Numbered from the stretch's first letter, positions 42,920 to 51,650 are shown. The stretch is 64,000 nt of DNA from Oscillospiraceae bacterium (GCA_017828975.1 JAGAJN010000003.1:1-64000); one strand, 5' to 3'. Numbers and translations are program-made. Notes: generated by a model not told the origin, from the sequence alone.

Positions 42920-43756
42920 ATGATAACTATTCCGTTTTTTGGATATAATTTGTATCAGATGTTTCTGATTTTTTGCTTCTGGTCGTTTATCGGCTGGGGC
43001 ATTGAAGTTGTTTATATGACCTTGGAAACGGGCGAATTTCAGAACAGAGGGTTTCTGAATATGCCGTTTTGCCCTATCTATGGCTTCGGCGTGCTGATAG
43101 TTGTTGCCAGCTGCCGTCCCATAATAGACCATCCGTTTGTGCTTTTCTTTCTGTCGGCAATAGTTTGTACCGCCGTTGAGCTGCTGGTGGGCATCGGGCT
43201 TGAGAAGATGTTTCACAATATCTGGTGGGATTATTCCCGCGAAAAATTCAACTATAAAGGGTATATCTGCCTGAAAGTAACGCTTTTATGGGGTATGGGC
43301 TGCCTTATCGTTGTGAAGATAGTTCACCCGCTGGTGGAAAAAGGCGTGAACCTCATACCCTTCAAGGTCGGGCTGGCGTTTATTGCGGTAATGTCCATTC
43401 TGCTGATAATCGACATTATTTCGTCGGTGTCCGATGTGGAAAATCTCAACAAATACCTGAAAAAGATAGACGAGATCGCAAAGCTTATGACAGCAAGCTC
43501 GGTGGCGCTGGGAGAAAATCTTTCCAATGAAACCCTTGACCTGAAGGACAAATACAACCGTCTTTTGGAACAGGCAGTTTCCGCTCAGGGCCGCCTTATT
43601 CGGGCGTTTCCATATCTGAAAAGCCCAACCTACGGCATTGCTATGGAGAGTATTAAGCGGAAGTTCTTCGGCGAAAAGTATAAGACCAGCGAAACTGTGT
43701 TGGGGCTTGTGGAGGAAAAGAAGCCCGTTAAGCCGACTTCAAAGCGGGGAAAATGA
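42920..43756 (+). CDS. CmpB-like putative ABC transporter permease (PF06541 type)
   Basis: 278 residues. Four or five hydrophobic segments in the first 175 residues, with the conserved FWSFIGWGIEVVYMTLETGEFQNRGFLNMPFCPIYGFG block that marks this family of putative type IV ABC permeases. A cytoplasmic coiled-coil-like C-terminal half ends in a basic KPTSKRGK. No ATP-binding partner is adjacent, and transport by this family is a prediction only. It has a T-rich upstream region, so the ribosome site is weak (GAGGTTTTTT). A terminator follows. Confidence 0.8.
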   Translation: MITIPFFGYNLYQMFLIFCFWSFIGWGIEVVYMTLETGEFQNRGFLNMPFCPIYGFGVLIVVASCRPIIDHPFVLFFLSAIVCTAVELLVGIGLEKMFHNIWWDYSREKFNYKGYICLKVTLLWGMGCLIVVKIVHPLVEKGVNLIPFKVGLAFIAVMSILLIIDIISSVSDVENLNKYLKKIDEIAKLMTASSVALGENLSNETLDLKDKYNRLLEQAVSAQGRLIRAFPYLKSPTYGIAMESIKRKFFGEKYKTSETVLGLVEEKKPVKPTSKRGK

Positions 43757-43776
43757 TCTTATTATTTCCGAAAATA

Positions 43777-43819
43777 AAGTACCAAAGCGAATCGAATAAG
43801 TTTGCTTTGGTACTTTTTG
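43777..43819 (+). terminator. Terminator of the CmpB-like gene
   Basis: AAGTACCAAAGC (43777-43788) pairs with GCTTTGGTACTT (43804-43815) perfectly, followed by TTT. Confidence 0.9.
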
Positions 43820-43863
43820 CATATGTATGAATTTTTAAACAAATATACTTGAAAGGACATAAT

Positions 43864-44823
43864 ATGTCAAAATACATACTAAATACAATGATAATACTGC
43901 TGACACTTATGATATATCGGAGAAGTGTTTGCGGTTATATAGGAAATAATTGGAAAACAGGCAGAAAAGCTATTGCTGTTTCGCTCTCTGTCGGTGTGGG
44001 GCTTGTGTGCATAGCGGTCATCATTTTTCTGACGTTTTTTGAAGCTTGCTTTGTATGCTGTACGGCGGCTGTCGGTTTCCTTTTGCGTCATCAGCTGGCA
44101 GAAATATTCAAGGCACAGTATGCGAGGAAGCATGGAAAGCTTCATGCCGCAAAAACTGCCGGTATAATCTGCTTTTCGCTCTGGCTGGGGCTTGCTTTGT
44201 TTTATCGTACGGATATTGGAACGCCTATAGGCTTAAAAAACTATCTATATCACAAATACAATGAGGAATTTAAGTACATAGGTGTAAAGCCTGATGGGGC
44301 AAATTATGGATTTTATCCCATAAACGGAAATTGTGAAACAGATAAATTTAATGTAGTAAGAAAGAAATATCTATCCGTAGGGAGCAGGCTTTTGGCTAGT
44401 GATAATTATTATGGGATAATTATCAGGGAAGATTATCAGGATTTTATAAAAGGGATACTTAAAAAATATTATGATGATGCAGACGTAGAAATTAAATTTC
44501 AATGGAGCGGTATATCAAATATGGAATATATGAGCGATGTGTTTGATAAATCAGCATCTCTGGATGAATTTTTAAAATATCAGAAAATAAATGGAGATAG
44601 TCACAATGTAGCGGAAATGACTATAACATTACCTCAAAAATATTTGGGTAGTGCTGAATCTCAAAAATTGATTTCTCAATTTTCAAATGAACTTGCCGAT
44701 ATCACAAATTATGTTACTTTGGATTTTATTTACAGTAAAGAAAAAAGGTTTAATTTGGGATATACGTATGTTATAATAAACTATTCTGGCGAAGTATTAA
44801 TAAATAATCATGAGAAAGGATGA
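43864..44823 (+). CDS. Membrane protein with extracellular domain, unknown
   Basis: 319 residues from the ATG at 43864 (AAAGGAC site). Hydrophobic segments at about 5-20, 38-58 and 63-80, and a fourth at about 105-122, are followed by a soluble C-terminal region of about 190 residues. Base composition changes inside the gene: codons up to about 44230 resemble neighbours, while the rest is much more AT-rich (many AAA, TAT, ATA). This suggests a composite or acquired 3' part. No family recognised. Confidence 0.65.
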   Translation: MSKYILNTMIILLTLMIYRRSVCGYIGNNWKTGRKAIAVSLSVGVGLVCIAVIIFLTFFEACFVCCTAAVGFLLRHQLAEIFKAQYARKHGKLHAAKTAGIICFSLWLGLALFYRTDIGTPIGLKNYLYHKYNEEFKYIGVKPDGANYGFYPINGNCETDKFNVVRKKYLSVGSRLLASDNYYGIIIREDYQDFIKGILKKYYDDADVEIKFQWSGISNMEYMSDVFDKSASLDEFLKYQKINGDSHNVAEMTITLPQKYLGSAESQKLISQFSNELADITNYVTLDFIYSKEKRFNLGYTYVIINYSGEVLINNHEKG

Positions 44824-44828
44824 GCAAA

Positions 44829-44882
44829 ATGATACTTACAGATCAACAGTTGATGCTTTTGGATAACTTGATATATTTATGA
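44829..44882 (+). pseudogene. Truncated or frameshifted small gene
   Basis: ATG at 44829 follows AAAGGATG and gives only MILTDQQLMLLDNLIYL before a TGA. Shifting frame near 44876 continues the protein-like sequence as YESADLIEISIFSAA to another stop. The good ribosome site with a clean start but abrupt stop suggests the remnant of a longer gene. The upstream stop (44821-44823) is 5 bases away, so it was probably in the same operon. Confidence 0.35.
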
Positions 44883-44938
44883 AAGTGCTGACTTGATCGA
44901 AATTTCTATTTTTTCAGCTGCCTGACTGACATATTGAG

Positions 44939-44987
44939 ATGGGTGTTTCCCACCGTAAAGCGGGGAAACACCCATTGATTTTTTTGC
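44939..44987 (+). terminator. Terminator after the 43.9 kb gene and remnant
   Basis: ATGGGTGTTTCCC (44939-44951) pairs perfectly with GGGAAACACCCAT (44963-44975), followed by TGATTTTTTT. Confidence 0.92.
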
Positions 44988-45006
44988 TTTAGAGTAAACA
45001 GAAATA

Positions 45007-45360
45007 TTACTTTTCCTTCGGCTTAAAGATAAGCGCAACTGCCAGACCGAACACCATTGCTGCCGTTATGCCTGCAGCTGAGGAGGTCAGCCCGCCAGTC
45101 AATGCTCCGAGAAGTCCTTTTTCGTTGACGGCTTCCTTTACACCTTCAGAAAGCAGGTAGCCGAAGCCTGTGAGAGGTACTGTTGCCCCCGCTCCCGCAA
45201 ACTCCGCAAAGGGCTTGTAGATGCCCACTGCGCCCAGAATAACGCCTGCCACAACGTACGCCACAAGAATTCTTGCGGGGGTAAGCTTGGTGTAATCAAT
45301 CAGCACCTGCCCGATGGCACAGAGAAGTCCGCCTATGAGAAATGACCATATATAGTCCAT
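45007..45360 (-). CDS. spoVAE: Stage V sporulation protein AE
   Basis: A membrane component of the SpoVA apparatus that moves Ca-dipicolinate into the forespore and out on germination. 117 residues from the ATG at 45360 (AAGGAG 7 bases upstream). The longer frame overlaps spoVAD and is not used. It has four hydrophobic segments and the family motif FAGAGATVPLTGFGYLL. It lies 14 bases after spoVAD. No spoVAC precedes the pair. Confidence 0.93.
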   Translation of the reverse strand: MDYIWSFLIGGLLCAIGQVLIDYTKLTPARILVAYVVAGVILGAVGIYKPFAEFAGAGATVPLTGFGYLLSEGVKEAVNEKGLLGALTGGLTSSAAGITAAMVFGLAVALIFKPKEK

Positions 45361-45374
45361 TGTTTGCTCCTTTC

Positions 45375-46388
45375 TCAGTCCGAAGAACTGTTTGAGATAT
45401 GCACGGCGTGGGACACGGACGGTATGCTTTCGCCCTGCTGCGATGCGGTGGTGGACATAAGTGCGCCCGTTGCGCAGAAGAGAATGTTTTTCAGCTCGCC
45501 TGTTTTCACCTTCGGCAGGAAATATCCGCAAAGCACAGATGCGCTGCAGCCGCAGCCCGAGCCGCCTGCGTGAACGTCCTGTTCCTTCAGATCGAACATC
45601 ATAACGCCGCAGTCGGAGTGGTTTTTTGAGATGTCGATGCCGTCACGGGAGAGCAGCTCATAAAGAAGCTTGCTGCCGACTGTTCCCAGATCTCCCGTGA
45701 TTATTCGGTCGAAATCGGCGGGAGTTTTTCCTGTGTCCTCAAGATAACTTCTGATGACATAGGCGGCTGCGGGTGCCATTGCTGCGCCCATATTGTTGGC
45801 ATCGGTAACACCAAGGTCGCATATCTTACCGATAGTAACGCCTTTTACATAAGGCGGGACAGATTTTTCCGCTACAACTACCGCTCCCGACGCTGTGCAG
45901 GTCCATTGTGCGGTGGGGGTTCGCTGTCCGCCGTAGGATAGGGGCAGACGGAACTGCCTTTCGGCGGTGCAGAAGTGGGAGGAGGTCACAGCAACGATAT
46001 GTCCGCCTGCGCCGCTGTCGGTCAGCAGAGATGCCAGGAGCAGTCCCTCGGACATGGTGGAGCATGCCCCGAAAAGCCCTAAAATAGGAATGTCAAACCC
46101 TCTCAGGGCATAGGTGGAGCTTATACATTGATTGAGCAGATCTCCCGAAAACATATAGTCGATGTCCTCGGGTGTGAAGCCGCCTTTGTCCAGAGCTGCG
46201 GAAACTGTCCGTCGGAGCATTTCGCTTTCCGCTTTCTCCCAAGTGTCCTGACCGAAATAGCCGTCCTGTTCGCATTGGTCGAAGCAGCTTCCAAGTGGGC
46301 CTTCGCTTTCCTTTTTACCTACTACCGATGCGAAGCTGACTATGGAGGGCGTGTTTTTCAAAAGAAATGTATTTCCCGTGATCTTCAT
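45375..46388 (-). CDS. spoVAD: Stage V sporulation protein AD
   Basis: Soluble, dipicolinate-binding SpoVA component with a thiolase-like fold. 337 residues. Landmarks are DIDYMFSGDLLNQCISSTYALRGFDIPILGLFGACSTM and, near the end, GGSGCGCSASV, both conserved. The ribosome site AAAGGAC precedes the ATG. It is the first gene of the visible spoVAD-spoVAE pair, directly after a terminator and a possible forespore promoter (GTATA-N17-GAAACTA, minus strand, about 46418-46447). It functions with the dipicolinate made by dpaAB. Confidence 0.95.
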   Translation of the reverse strand: MKITGNTFLLKNTPSIVSFASVVGKKESEGPLGSCFDQCEQDGYFGQDTWEKAESEMLRRTVSAALDKGGFTPEDIDYMFSGDLLNQCISSTYALRGFDIPILGLFGACSTMSEGLLLASLLTDSGAGGHIVAVTSSHFCTAERQFRLPLSYGGQRTPTAQWTCTASGAVVVAEKSVPPYVKGVTIGKICDLGVTDANNMGAAMAPAAAYVIRSYLEDTGKTPADFDRIITGDLGTVGSKLLYELLSRDGIDISKNHSDCGVMMFDLKEQDVHAGGSGCGCSASVLCGYFLPKVKTGELKNILFCATGALMSTTASQQGESIPSVSHAVHISNSSSD

Positions 46389-46459
46389 TTTATCAGTCCT
46401 TTCGGAAAATTTGTATTAGTTTCTCACCTTGAACTGATTTTATACGGAATTATGCCAAT

Positions 46460-46508
46460 AAAAAAGCCCTGTGCACCAGATACCGCATATGGTATCTGAT
46501 GTACAAGG
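46460..46508 (-). terminator. Terminator of the DUF6472 gene
   Basis: Minus strand: a long stem with mismatches, CATCAGATACC pairing with GGTATCTGGTG and extended by CCTTGT/ACAGG, followed by GCTTTTTTATT. Confidence 0.88.
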
Positions 46509-46526
46509 CATATCAATATATTGATA

Positions 46527-46712
46527 TTACTGCTTTGCAGCTATCTTATATTCATCTCCAAGACGGAAAAATGGACAATTTCGGCTTCCTCCTGTGATAT
46601 ATCTCACATAGTCGTCCTCGTCCATGCTGACCTCGCAGCAGTATTCTTCGTAGTCCTCGTCATAGGCGTAATATGCGCAAAGCTCGCAGTCATGGGGCTG
46701 TTTATCATTCAT
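46527..46712 (-). CDS. Small Cys-rich acidic protein (DUF6472-like)
   Basis: 61 residues with four Cys in the pattern CELCAYYAYDEDYEEYCCEV and a fifth in NCPFFRLGDEY. This matches small clostridial proteins annotated DUF6472 as I recall them. The Cys arrangement suggests metal binding. It has its own consensus promoter and terminator, so it is a single-gene unit, divergent from the PAP2 gene. Function unknown. Confidence 0.7.
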   Translation of the reverse strand: MNDKQPHDCELCAYYAYDEDYEEYCCEVSMDEDDYVRYITGGSRNCPFFRLGDEYKIAAKQ

Positions 46713-46746
46713 AGTGTGACCTGCTTTCTTCTTTTAATTCAAGACA

Positions 46747-46775
46747 ATTGTACCACTGTCACGTCTTTTTGTCAA
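46747..46775 (-). promoter_or_regulatory. Promoter of the Cys-rich small gene
   Basis: Minus strand: TTGACA (46770-46775), 17 bases, TACAAT (46747-46752). Confidence 0.8.
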
Positions 46776-46796
46776 CTGCGGATTTTTCGGAAAATG

Positions 46797-46825
46797 TTGA
46801 CTTAACGGCATATTTATGGTATGAT
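46797..46825 (+). promoter_or_regulatory. Promoter of the PAP2-rqcH unit
   Basis: TTGACT (46797-46802), 17 bases, TATGAT (46820-46825). Confidence 0.75.
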
Positions 46826-46864
46826 TATATAGTATGACACGCATTACATAAGGAGTGGATATAT

Positions 46865-47434
46865 TTGGAATTCATACAATCTATCGACGATGCAATAACA
46901 TATTTCATAAACAACCACATGCACAACTCGTTTACACAGACCATCGTGCCGATCATCACTCACCTCGGAACGGGCGGTGTAATATGGATAATCAGCGGAC
47001 TTTTGCTGACTATAAAGCGGAAAACCCGTCCAATCGGCGTAATGATGCTTCTTTCGCTGACGGTTGCGGCTATCGTGGGAAATCTCATGATAAAGCCGAT
47101 TTTCAACCGTACACGACCTTATCTGGCTAATGATGACCTGATTCTGCTTATCGGCGCACCCATGGGTTCGTCGTTCCCGTCAGGGCACAGTATTTCGTCG
47201 TTTGCGTCTGCGACGGCTCTGTTTCTGCGGAAAAAATCGGCGGGTATCGTGGCGCTGGTGTTTGCGTTTATGATAGCTTTTTCCAGGGTTTTCCTGTTCG
47301 TACATTATTTTACAGACGTGCTGGCAGGGGCTCTGCTGGGCATACTAACGGCGGTTCTTCTTGAGAAATTTTTCGGAGATAAGATAGACGCTCTCCTGGA
47401 GAAGATCCCCCCGAAAAAGGAAAGGACTGTTTGA
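46865..47434 (+). CDS. PAP2-family membrane phosphatase
   Basis: 189 residues with six hydrophobic helices. The three phosphatase motifs are present: KPIFNRTRP, PSGHS and SRVFLFVHYFTDV. Candidate substrates are undecaprenyl pyrophosphate or phosphatidic acid, with the active site on the outer face. Start is TTG, with AAGGAG 9 bases upstream; an ORF in another frame overlaps but lacks such support. The next gene, rqcH, begins after one base and is probably co-transcribed. Confidence 0.9.
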   Translation: MEFIQSIDDAITYFINNHMHNSFTQTIVPIITHLGTGGVIWIISGLLLTIKRKTRPIGVMMLLSLTVAAIVGNLMIKPIFNRTRPYLANDDLILLIGAPMGSSFPSGHSISSFASATALFLRKKSAGIVALVFAFMIAFSRVFLFVHYFTDVLAGALLGILTAVLLEKFFGDKIDALLEKIPPKKERTV

Positions 47435-47435
47435 T

Positions 47436-49169
47436 ATGGCTCTGGACGGAGCGTTTTTATATGCGGTAAAGAGTGAGCTGATGTTCCTTATCGGTTCTCG
47501 TGTGGATAAGATACATCAGCCGTCAAGAGAGGAAATAGTTATCTCACTTAGGGCAAAGGGCGGTATGCAGAAGCTGTTTATCTCCGCAAATGCGGGTTCT
47601 GCAAGGGTGCATATCACGAAAAAATCGATCGAAAACCCAAAATCCCCGCCTATGTTCTGTATGCTTATGAGAAAGCATATCGGCTGCGGAAAGCTTGTGA
47701 ATATCCGTCAGGACGGGCTGGAGAGGATACTTTTTCTGGATTTTGAAGCGGTAAATGAGCTGGGCGACCTTGTTATCATAACCGTTGCATGCGAAATTAT
47801 GGGCAGATGCTCAAATATTATCCTTGTAAATCAGGAGGGGCGGATAATCGACAGCATCAAGCGTGTTGACGAGGAGATGTCCCGTGAAAGACCCGTTCTC
47901 CCGGGAATGCGCTACGAAGCCCCTCCGAGAGATAACAGGCTCAGTCTGTTTACCTGTACACGGGAGCAGCTGTCCGATGCGCTGAGAAATTCGCCCAACG
48001 CCGAGCTGTCAAAGGCGCTTATCAGGACGTTTGAGGGAATTTCCCCCGTTGTGGCGAGGGAGTGGACATTCTATGCGGGACGGGGCGGTGACCTGACAAC
48101 GGCGGATATTTCCCGAATAGCGGAGGACAGGCTGTTTGAGGCTGTCCAAAACACAAAAACCGCCCTGACCGAGGGGAAATGCCGGTTTTGTACGCTGACC
48201 GACAAGCAGGGGCTGTTAAAAGATTTTTCATTTATTCGCATAGATCAGTATGGTTTCTTGATGACCTTGAAGGAACAGCCGTCCGCCTGTGATACGCTGG
48301 ACAGCTTCTTCTCCGAGAGAGATGCAATTGCCCGAATGAAACAGCGTTCTTCCGACCTTTTCAGGCTGTTGGTGAACCTTACAGAGCGTATCTCCCGACG
48401 TCTGGAAATACAGAAGCAGGAGCTGAAACAGTCCGCTGACAGAGAGCAGCTGAAGCTTTGCGGCGACCTGATTTCTGCTAATATCTACCAAATGGAAAAG
48501 GGCATGAACGAGATAACCGTGCAGAATTTCTACGACGAAAGCTGCCCCGATATAACTATCAAGCTTGACCCTCGCCTGACACCTTCGCAGAATATGCAGC
48601 GGTATTTTGCCGATTACCGAAAGGCTGTCACCGCCGAGAAAAAGCTGACCGAGCTTATTGCAAAGGGCGAGGAGGAGCTGAGCTACATTGACAGCGTTTT
48701 CGATGCGCTCACCCGAACAAACGGCGAGGACGAGGTCATGCAGATAAAGGCGGAGCTGGCGGAGCAGGGCTATGTGAAATCCGTGTCCATGAAGGGCAGG
48801 CAGCAGCCGAAAAGTCTGCCGCCTATCGAGTACGAGTCGCCCTCGGGGTATCGCATATTGGTTGGACGAAATAACGTCCAAAATGACAAATTGACCCTGA
48901 AAACCGCCGAAAAATCGGACATCTGGCTGCACACAAAGGATATTCCCGGCTCACACGTTATAATATGCACGAACGGCGGCGTTCCCGATGATGAAACCAT
49001 CCTGTTTGCTGCAAGAATAGCCGCAAGGCACAGCAAGGCGGCAAATTCCGCTCAGGTGCCTGTGGATTATGTTCCTGTGAAATTCGTGAAAAAGCCCTCG
49101 GGGGCAAAGCCGGGCAAGGTCATCTTCACCAACAACAGGACGGTTTATGTTACGCCTGCCGAGATATAA
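47436..49169 (+). CDS. rqcH: NFACT family ribosome quality control protein RqcH
   Basis: Binds obstructed 50S subunits with peptidyl-tRNA and adds C-terminal Ala tails that mark the nascent chain for degradation. 577 residues. NFACT-N (about 1-270; MALDGAFLYAVKSEL), helical/coiled-coil middle (about 275-440), and NFACT-R at the C-terminus with YRILVGRNNVQNDKLT and DIWLHTKDIPGSHVII. Formerly annotated as a fibronectin-binding protein. RBS AAAGGACTG. Follows the PAP2 gene by 1 base. Confidence 0.94.
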   Translation: MALDGAFLYAVKSELMFLIGSRVDKIHQPSREEIVISLRAKGGMQKLFISANAGSARVHITKKSIENPKSPPMFCMLMRKHIGCGKLVNIRQDGLERILFLDFEAVNELGDLVIITVACEIMGRCSNIILVNQEGRIIDSIKRVDEEMSRERPVLPGMRYEAPPRDNRLSLFTCTREQLSDALRNSPNAELSKALIRTFEGISPVVAREWTFYAGRGGDLTTADISRIAEDRLFEAVQNTKTALTEGKCRFCTLTDKQGLLKDFSFIRIDQYGFLMTLKEQPSACDTLDSFFSERDAIARMKQRSSDLFRLLVNLTERISRRLEIQKQELKQSADREQLKLCGDLISANIYQMEKGMNEITVQNFYDESCPDITIKLDPRLTPSQNMQRYFADYRKAVTAEKKLTELIAKGEEELSYIDSVFDALTRTNGEDEVMQIKAELAEQGYVKSVSMKGRQQPKSLPPIEYESPSGYRILVGRNNVQNDKLTLKTAEKSDIWLHTKDIPGSHVIICTNGGVPDDETILFAARIAARHSKAANSAQVPVDYVPVKFVKKPSGAKPGKVIFTNNRTVYVTPAEI

Positions 49170-49226
49170 TATTTGCGGCGTTTGCACCTTTCAGCAAGCG
49201 CCGCAGTTTTGTGAAAGGAAGGTTTG

Positions 49227-50111
49227 ATGAAGGTCGAATCGGGAATTATAAAGCTGTCTGCGGCGATGCTTATCTTTGGCAGCATAGGGATATTTGTCAG
49301 GTACATATCGCTTCCGTCGGGGGCGGTGGCAGCGGCAAGGGGAGTGATAGGAACGCTGTTTCTGACGGTGCTGGCAGCCGCAAAGCGTCGGCATTTGTCC
49401 CACGAGATAAAGTCAAAGCTGCCTCTTTTGTGTATTTCGGGAGTTTGCATTGGCGTCAACTGGATATTGCTGTTTGAAGCGTATCGGTACACGACCGTTG
49501 CGGCGGCGACGCTTTGTTACTATATGGCTCCTGTGCTGGTCATTGCGGCTTCGCCGCTCATTCTGAAGGAACGGCTTACCCTTCGAAAAATCGTTTGTGG
49601 GCTGGCGGCGGTTTTGGGAATGGTTTTTGTGTCGGGAATATTGTCTGACGGTCTGAACGGCGGCTCGGATATGCGCGGGATAGCCTTTGGGCTGTCTGCG
49701 GCGGCGGTCTATGCGTCTGTTGTGCTGATGAACAAGCGGGCGGGGGATATTCCAGCATTCGATATGACGGTGGTTCAGCTTGGTTCGGCGGCTGTGGTGC
49801 TAGTGCCGTACACGCTTTTGACGGAGGATATTTCCTCGGAAATGCTGAGTATTAAGACTGTGCTTCTGCTGTTGGCGGTCGGTATTATACATACGGGATT
49901 TGCGTATGCGCTGTATTTTTCAGCTATAAAGGAACTGAAAGCTCAGACAGCGGCTATTTTCAGCTATCTTGACCCGCTGGTCGCTGTGCTTCTTTCGGCG
50001 CTGCTTTTGAAGGAAAACATGGGCGTTGATATTATAATTGGTGGTGTGCTGATAATCGGCTCGGCTGTTATCAGTGAATTATCGAGTAAAAAGGAAATAG
50101 AAATTAATTGA
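49227..50111 (+). CDS. EamA/DMT superfamily transporter
   Basis: 294 residues with ten hydrophobic helices in two EamA repeats (about 5-135 and 150-290). LCYYMAPVLVIAASPLILKERLT in repeat 1 and FSYLDPLVAVLLSALLLKENM in repeat 2 are the duplicated signature. Such proteins export or import small metabolites, often amino acids; the substrate cannot be told. ATG at 49227 has GGAAGG at 5 bases. The gene begins 58 bases after rqcH and may be in the same transcript. Confidence 0.9.
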   Translation: MKVESGIIKLSAAMLIFGSIGIFVRYISLPSGAVAAARGVIGTLFLTVLAAAKRRHLSHEIKSKLPLLCISGVCIGVNWILLFEAYRYTTVAAATLCYYMAPVLVIAASPLILKERLTLRKIVCGLAAVLGMVFVSGILSDGLNGGSDMRGIAFGLSAAAVYASVVLMNKRAGDIPAFDMTVVQLGSAAVVLVPYTLLTEDISSEMLSIKTVLLLLAVGIIHTGFAYALYFSAIKELKAQTAAIFSYLDPLVAVLLSALLLKENMGVDIIIGGVLIIGSAVISELSSKKEIEIN

Positions 50112-50138
50112 AAGGTTTTTATAAATATCAGAAAATGA

Positions 50139-50162
50139 CATTTCTATTTTTATTTCATTTAT
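50139..50162. repeat. 24-base AT-rich repeat (copy at 50.1 kb)
   Basis: From CATTTCTATTTTTATTT onward this is the reverse complement, with one mismatch over 24 bases, of 56436-56459. Shorter versions occur at 29503, 44901 and 62758. Confidence 0.5.
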
Positions 50163-50180
50163 CAAGCGGGGGTGAGAACG

Positions 50181-50372
50181 GTGGAAAGACTAGAAGCATT
50201 TGAGAAAATGTTAAGCGACATTATCGAACAGTCCGAAAAGGAAAAGGCGGTTATGGACGAGCTAAAAGCAAAGGGAAAAGAAAAAACAGCGACCTACAAG
50301 CAGTATATGGGAAACAGGCTTATTTACAATCGCATACTATCTTTGTATAAGGAATATGGACTTATTGACTGA
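50181..50372 (+). CDS. Small helical protein, unknown
   Basis: 63 residues from GTG 50181, with GGGGGTGAG about 6 bases upstream; GTG 50172 is an in-frame alternative inside the ribosome site. Highly charged and predicted to be almost entirely helical/coiled-coil (ERLEAFEKMLSDIIEQSEKEKAVMDELKAKGKEK). It resembles small clostridial proteins of unknown function. Followed by a bidirectional terminator shared with ilvE. Confidence 0.6.
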   Translation: MERLEAFEKMLSDIIEQSEKEKAVMDELKAKGKEKTATYKQYMGNRLIYNRILSLYKEYGLID

Positions 50373-50377
50373 ACGCA

Positions 50378-50411
50378 AAAGCCCCTCCGAAGCATTACCT
50401 CGGAGGGGTCA
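50378..50411. terminator. Bidirectional terminator between the small gene and ilvE
   Basis: GCCCCTCCGA (50381-50390) pairs with TCGGAGGGGT (50400-50409). On the minus strand it continues CTTTTGCG. It serves mainly ilvE. Confidence 0.85.
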
Positions 50412-50430
50412 TTGTATATCTTAATGCAAA

Positions 50431-51504
50431 TTACTTAACTTCAACAGTCCAGCCAAACTTATCCTCGATCTTGCCCCACTGAATACCGGTGAGAGTATCG
50501 TAAAGCTTCTGAGAGATAGCACCGATCTCGCCGTTGTTGATGGTCATATGCTTGTCGCCGTATTTCAGCTCGCCGATGGGAGAGATAACAGCAGCTGTGC
50601 CTGTGCCGAATGCCTCGTCAAAGGTGCCGTTGTCGTAAGCGGCAATAAGCTCGTCGATCTCAAGGTTTCTTTCGGTCACCTTGTAGCCCATGGAGCGTAG
50701 CAGCTCAATGCAGGACTTTCTTGTGATACCGCCCAGAATGGAGCCTCTGTCAAGGCTGGGGGTGATGACTTCGCCGTTCAGAACGAAGAATACGTTCATT
50801 GCGCCGACTTCCTCGATATACTTTCTGTGAACGCCGTCCAGCCAGAGAACCTGTGCGTAGCCTTCCTTCTCGGCTTCTTCCTGTGCCTTCATGGAGATAG
50901 CGTAGTTAGCGGCAGCCTTTGTGAAGCCTGTTCCGCCTGTTACTGCACGGACATAGTTCTGCTCAACGTAGATTTTTACGGGAGCAAGACCTGCTGCATA
51001 GTAAGCACCAACGGGGGAGAGAATGATAGCGAAAATCAGGTGCTTAGCGGGGTGAACGCCCAGCATAGGGTCAATTGCGAATATGTAAGGTCTGATATAA
51101 AGGGAAGTTCCCTCAGCGGTGGGTATCCAGTCTGCATCGACCTTAACGAGAGCCTTGACAGCCTCAACGCAGAATTCCTCGTCTATCTTGGGGATACAAA
51201 GTCTGTCGTTGGACACGTTCAGTCTTGCCATATTCTGGTCGGGTCTGAACAGCTGTATTTTTCCCGAGGCGGTACGGTAAGCCTTCATTCCCTCAAAGTC
51301 AGCCTGACCATAGTGCAGACACATTGCGGAGGGGTCCAGGGGTATCGGTCCGTAGGGGACGATGCGGGGGTCGTGCCAACCCTGTCCTTCATCGTAATTC
51401 ATCAGAAACATGTGGTCGGTGAAGATCTTTCCGAAGCCGAGCTTGCTCTGATCAGCAGGCTTCTCCTTAGGAGAGGTCGTTAAAGTGATTTTGATTTCCT
51501 GCAT
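50431..51504 (-). CDS. ilvE: Branched-chain amino acid aminotransferase
   Basis: PLP enzyme interconverting Val/Leu/Ile and their 2-keto acids with glutamate. 357 residues, the long fold-type IV form. Landmarks are CLHYGQADFEGMKAYR, SLYIRPYIFA, the PLP-Lys in GGTGFTKAAANYAISMKAQ, VLWLDGVHRKYIEEVGAMNVFF and EAFGTGTAAVISPIG. Single gene with a strong promoter (51558-51586), a 12-bp palindrome in its leader and a terminator. No T-box or leader-peptide attenuator was seen in the short 5' region. Confidence 0.96.
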   Translation of the reverse strand: MQEIKITLTTSPKEKPADQSKLGFGKIFTDHMFLMNYDEGQGWHDPRIVPYGPIPLDPSAMCLHYGQADFEGMKAYRTASGKIQLFRPDQNMARLNVSNDRLCIPKIDEEFCVEAVKALVKVDADWIPTAEGTSLYIRPYIFAIDPMLGVHPAKHLIFAIILSPVGAYYAAGLAPVKIYVEQNYVRAVTGGTGFTKAAANYAISMKAQEEAEKEGYAQVLWLDGVHRKYIEEVGAMNVFFVLNGEVITPSLDRGSILGGITRKSCIELLRSMGYKVTERNLEIDELIAAYDNGTFDEAFGTGTAAVISPIGELKYGDKHMTINNGEIGAISQKLYDTLTGIQWGKIEDKFGWTVEVK

Positions 51505-51526
51505 TGAAAAAACTTCCTTCCGTAAA

Positions 51527-51538
51527 CGGCAATTGCCG
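51527..51538. promoter_or_regulatory. Palindrome in the ilvE leader
   Basis: CGGCAATTGCCG is a perfect 12-bp palindrome about 20 bases downstream of the -10 box, a possible operator site or short RNA hairpin. Confidence 0.35.
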
Positions 51539-51557
51539 ATTTATATACTATAATGTT

Positions 51558-51586
51558 ATTATAACAAATTTTTTCCCCATTTACAA
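51558..51586 (-). promoter_or_regulatory. Promoter of ilvE
   Basis: Minus strand: TTGTAA (51581-51586), 17 bases, TATAAT (51558-51563). Confidence 0.85.
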
Positions 51587-51621
51587 GAGAAAATTAATGC
51601 AAGATTACACAAAAAAACCTC

Positions 51622-51650
51622 TTGCTTTTTCATTTTTTTTGTGATATAAT
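51622..51650 (+). promoter_or_regulatory. Promoter of tRNA-Arg
   Basis: TTGCTT (51622-51627), a 17-base T-rich spacer and TATAAT (51645-51650). Confidence 0.8.
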
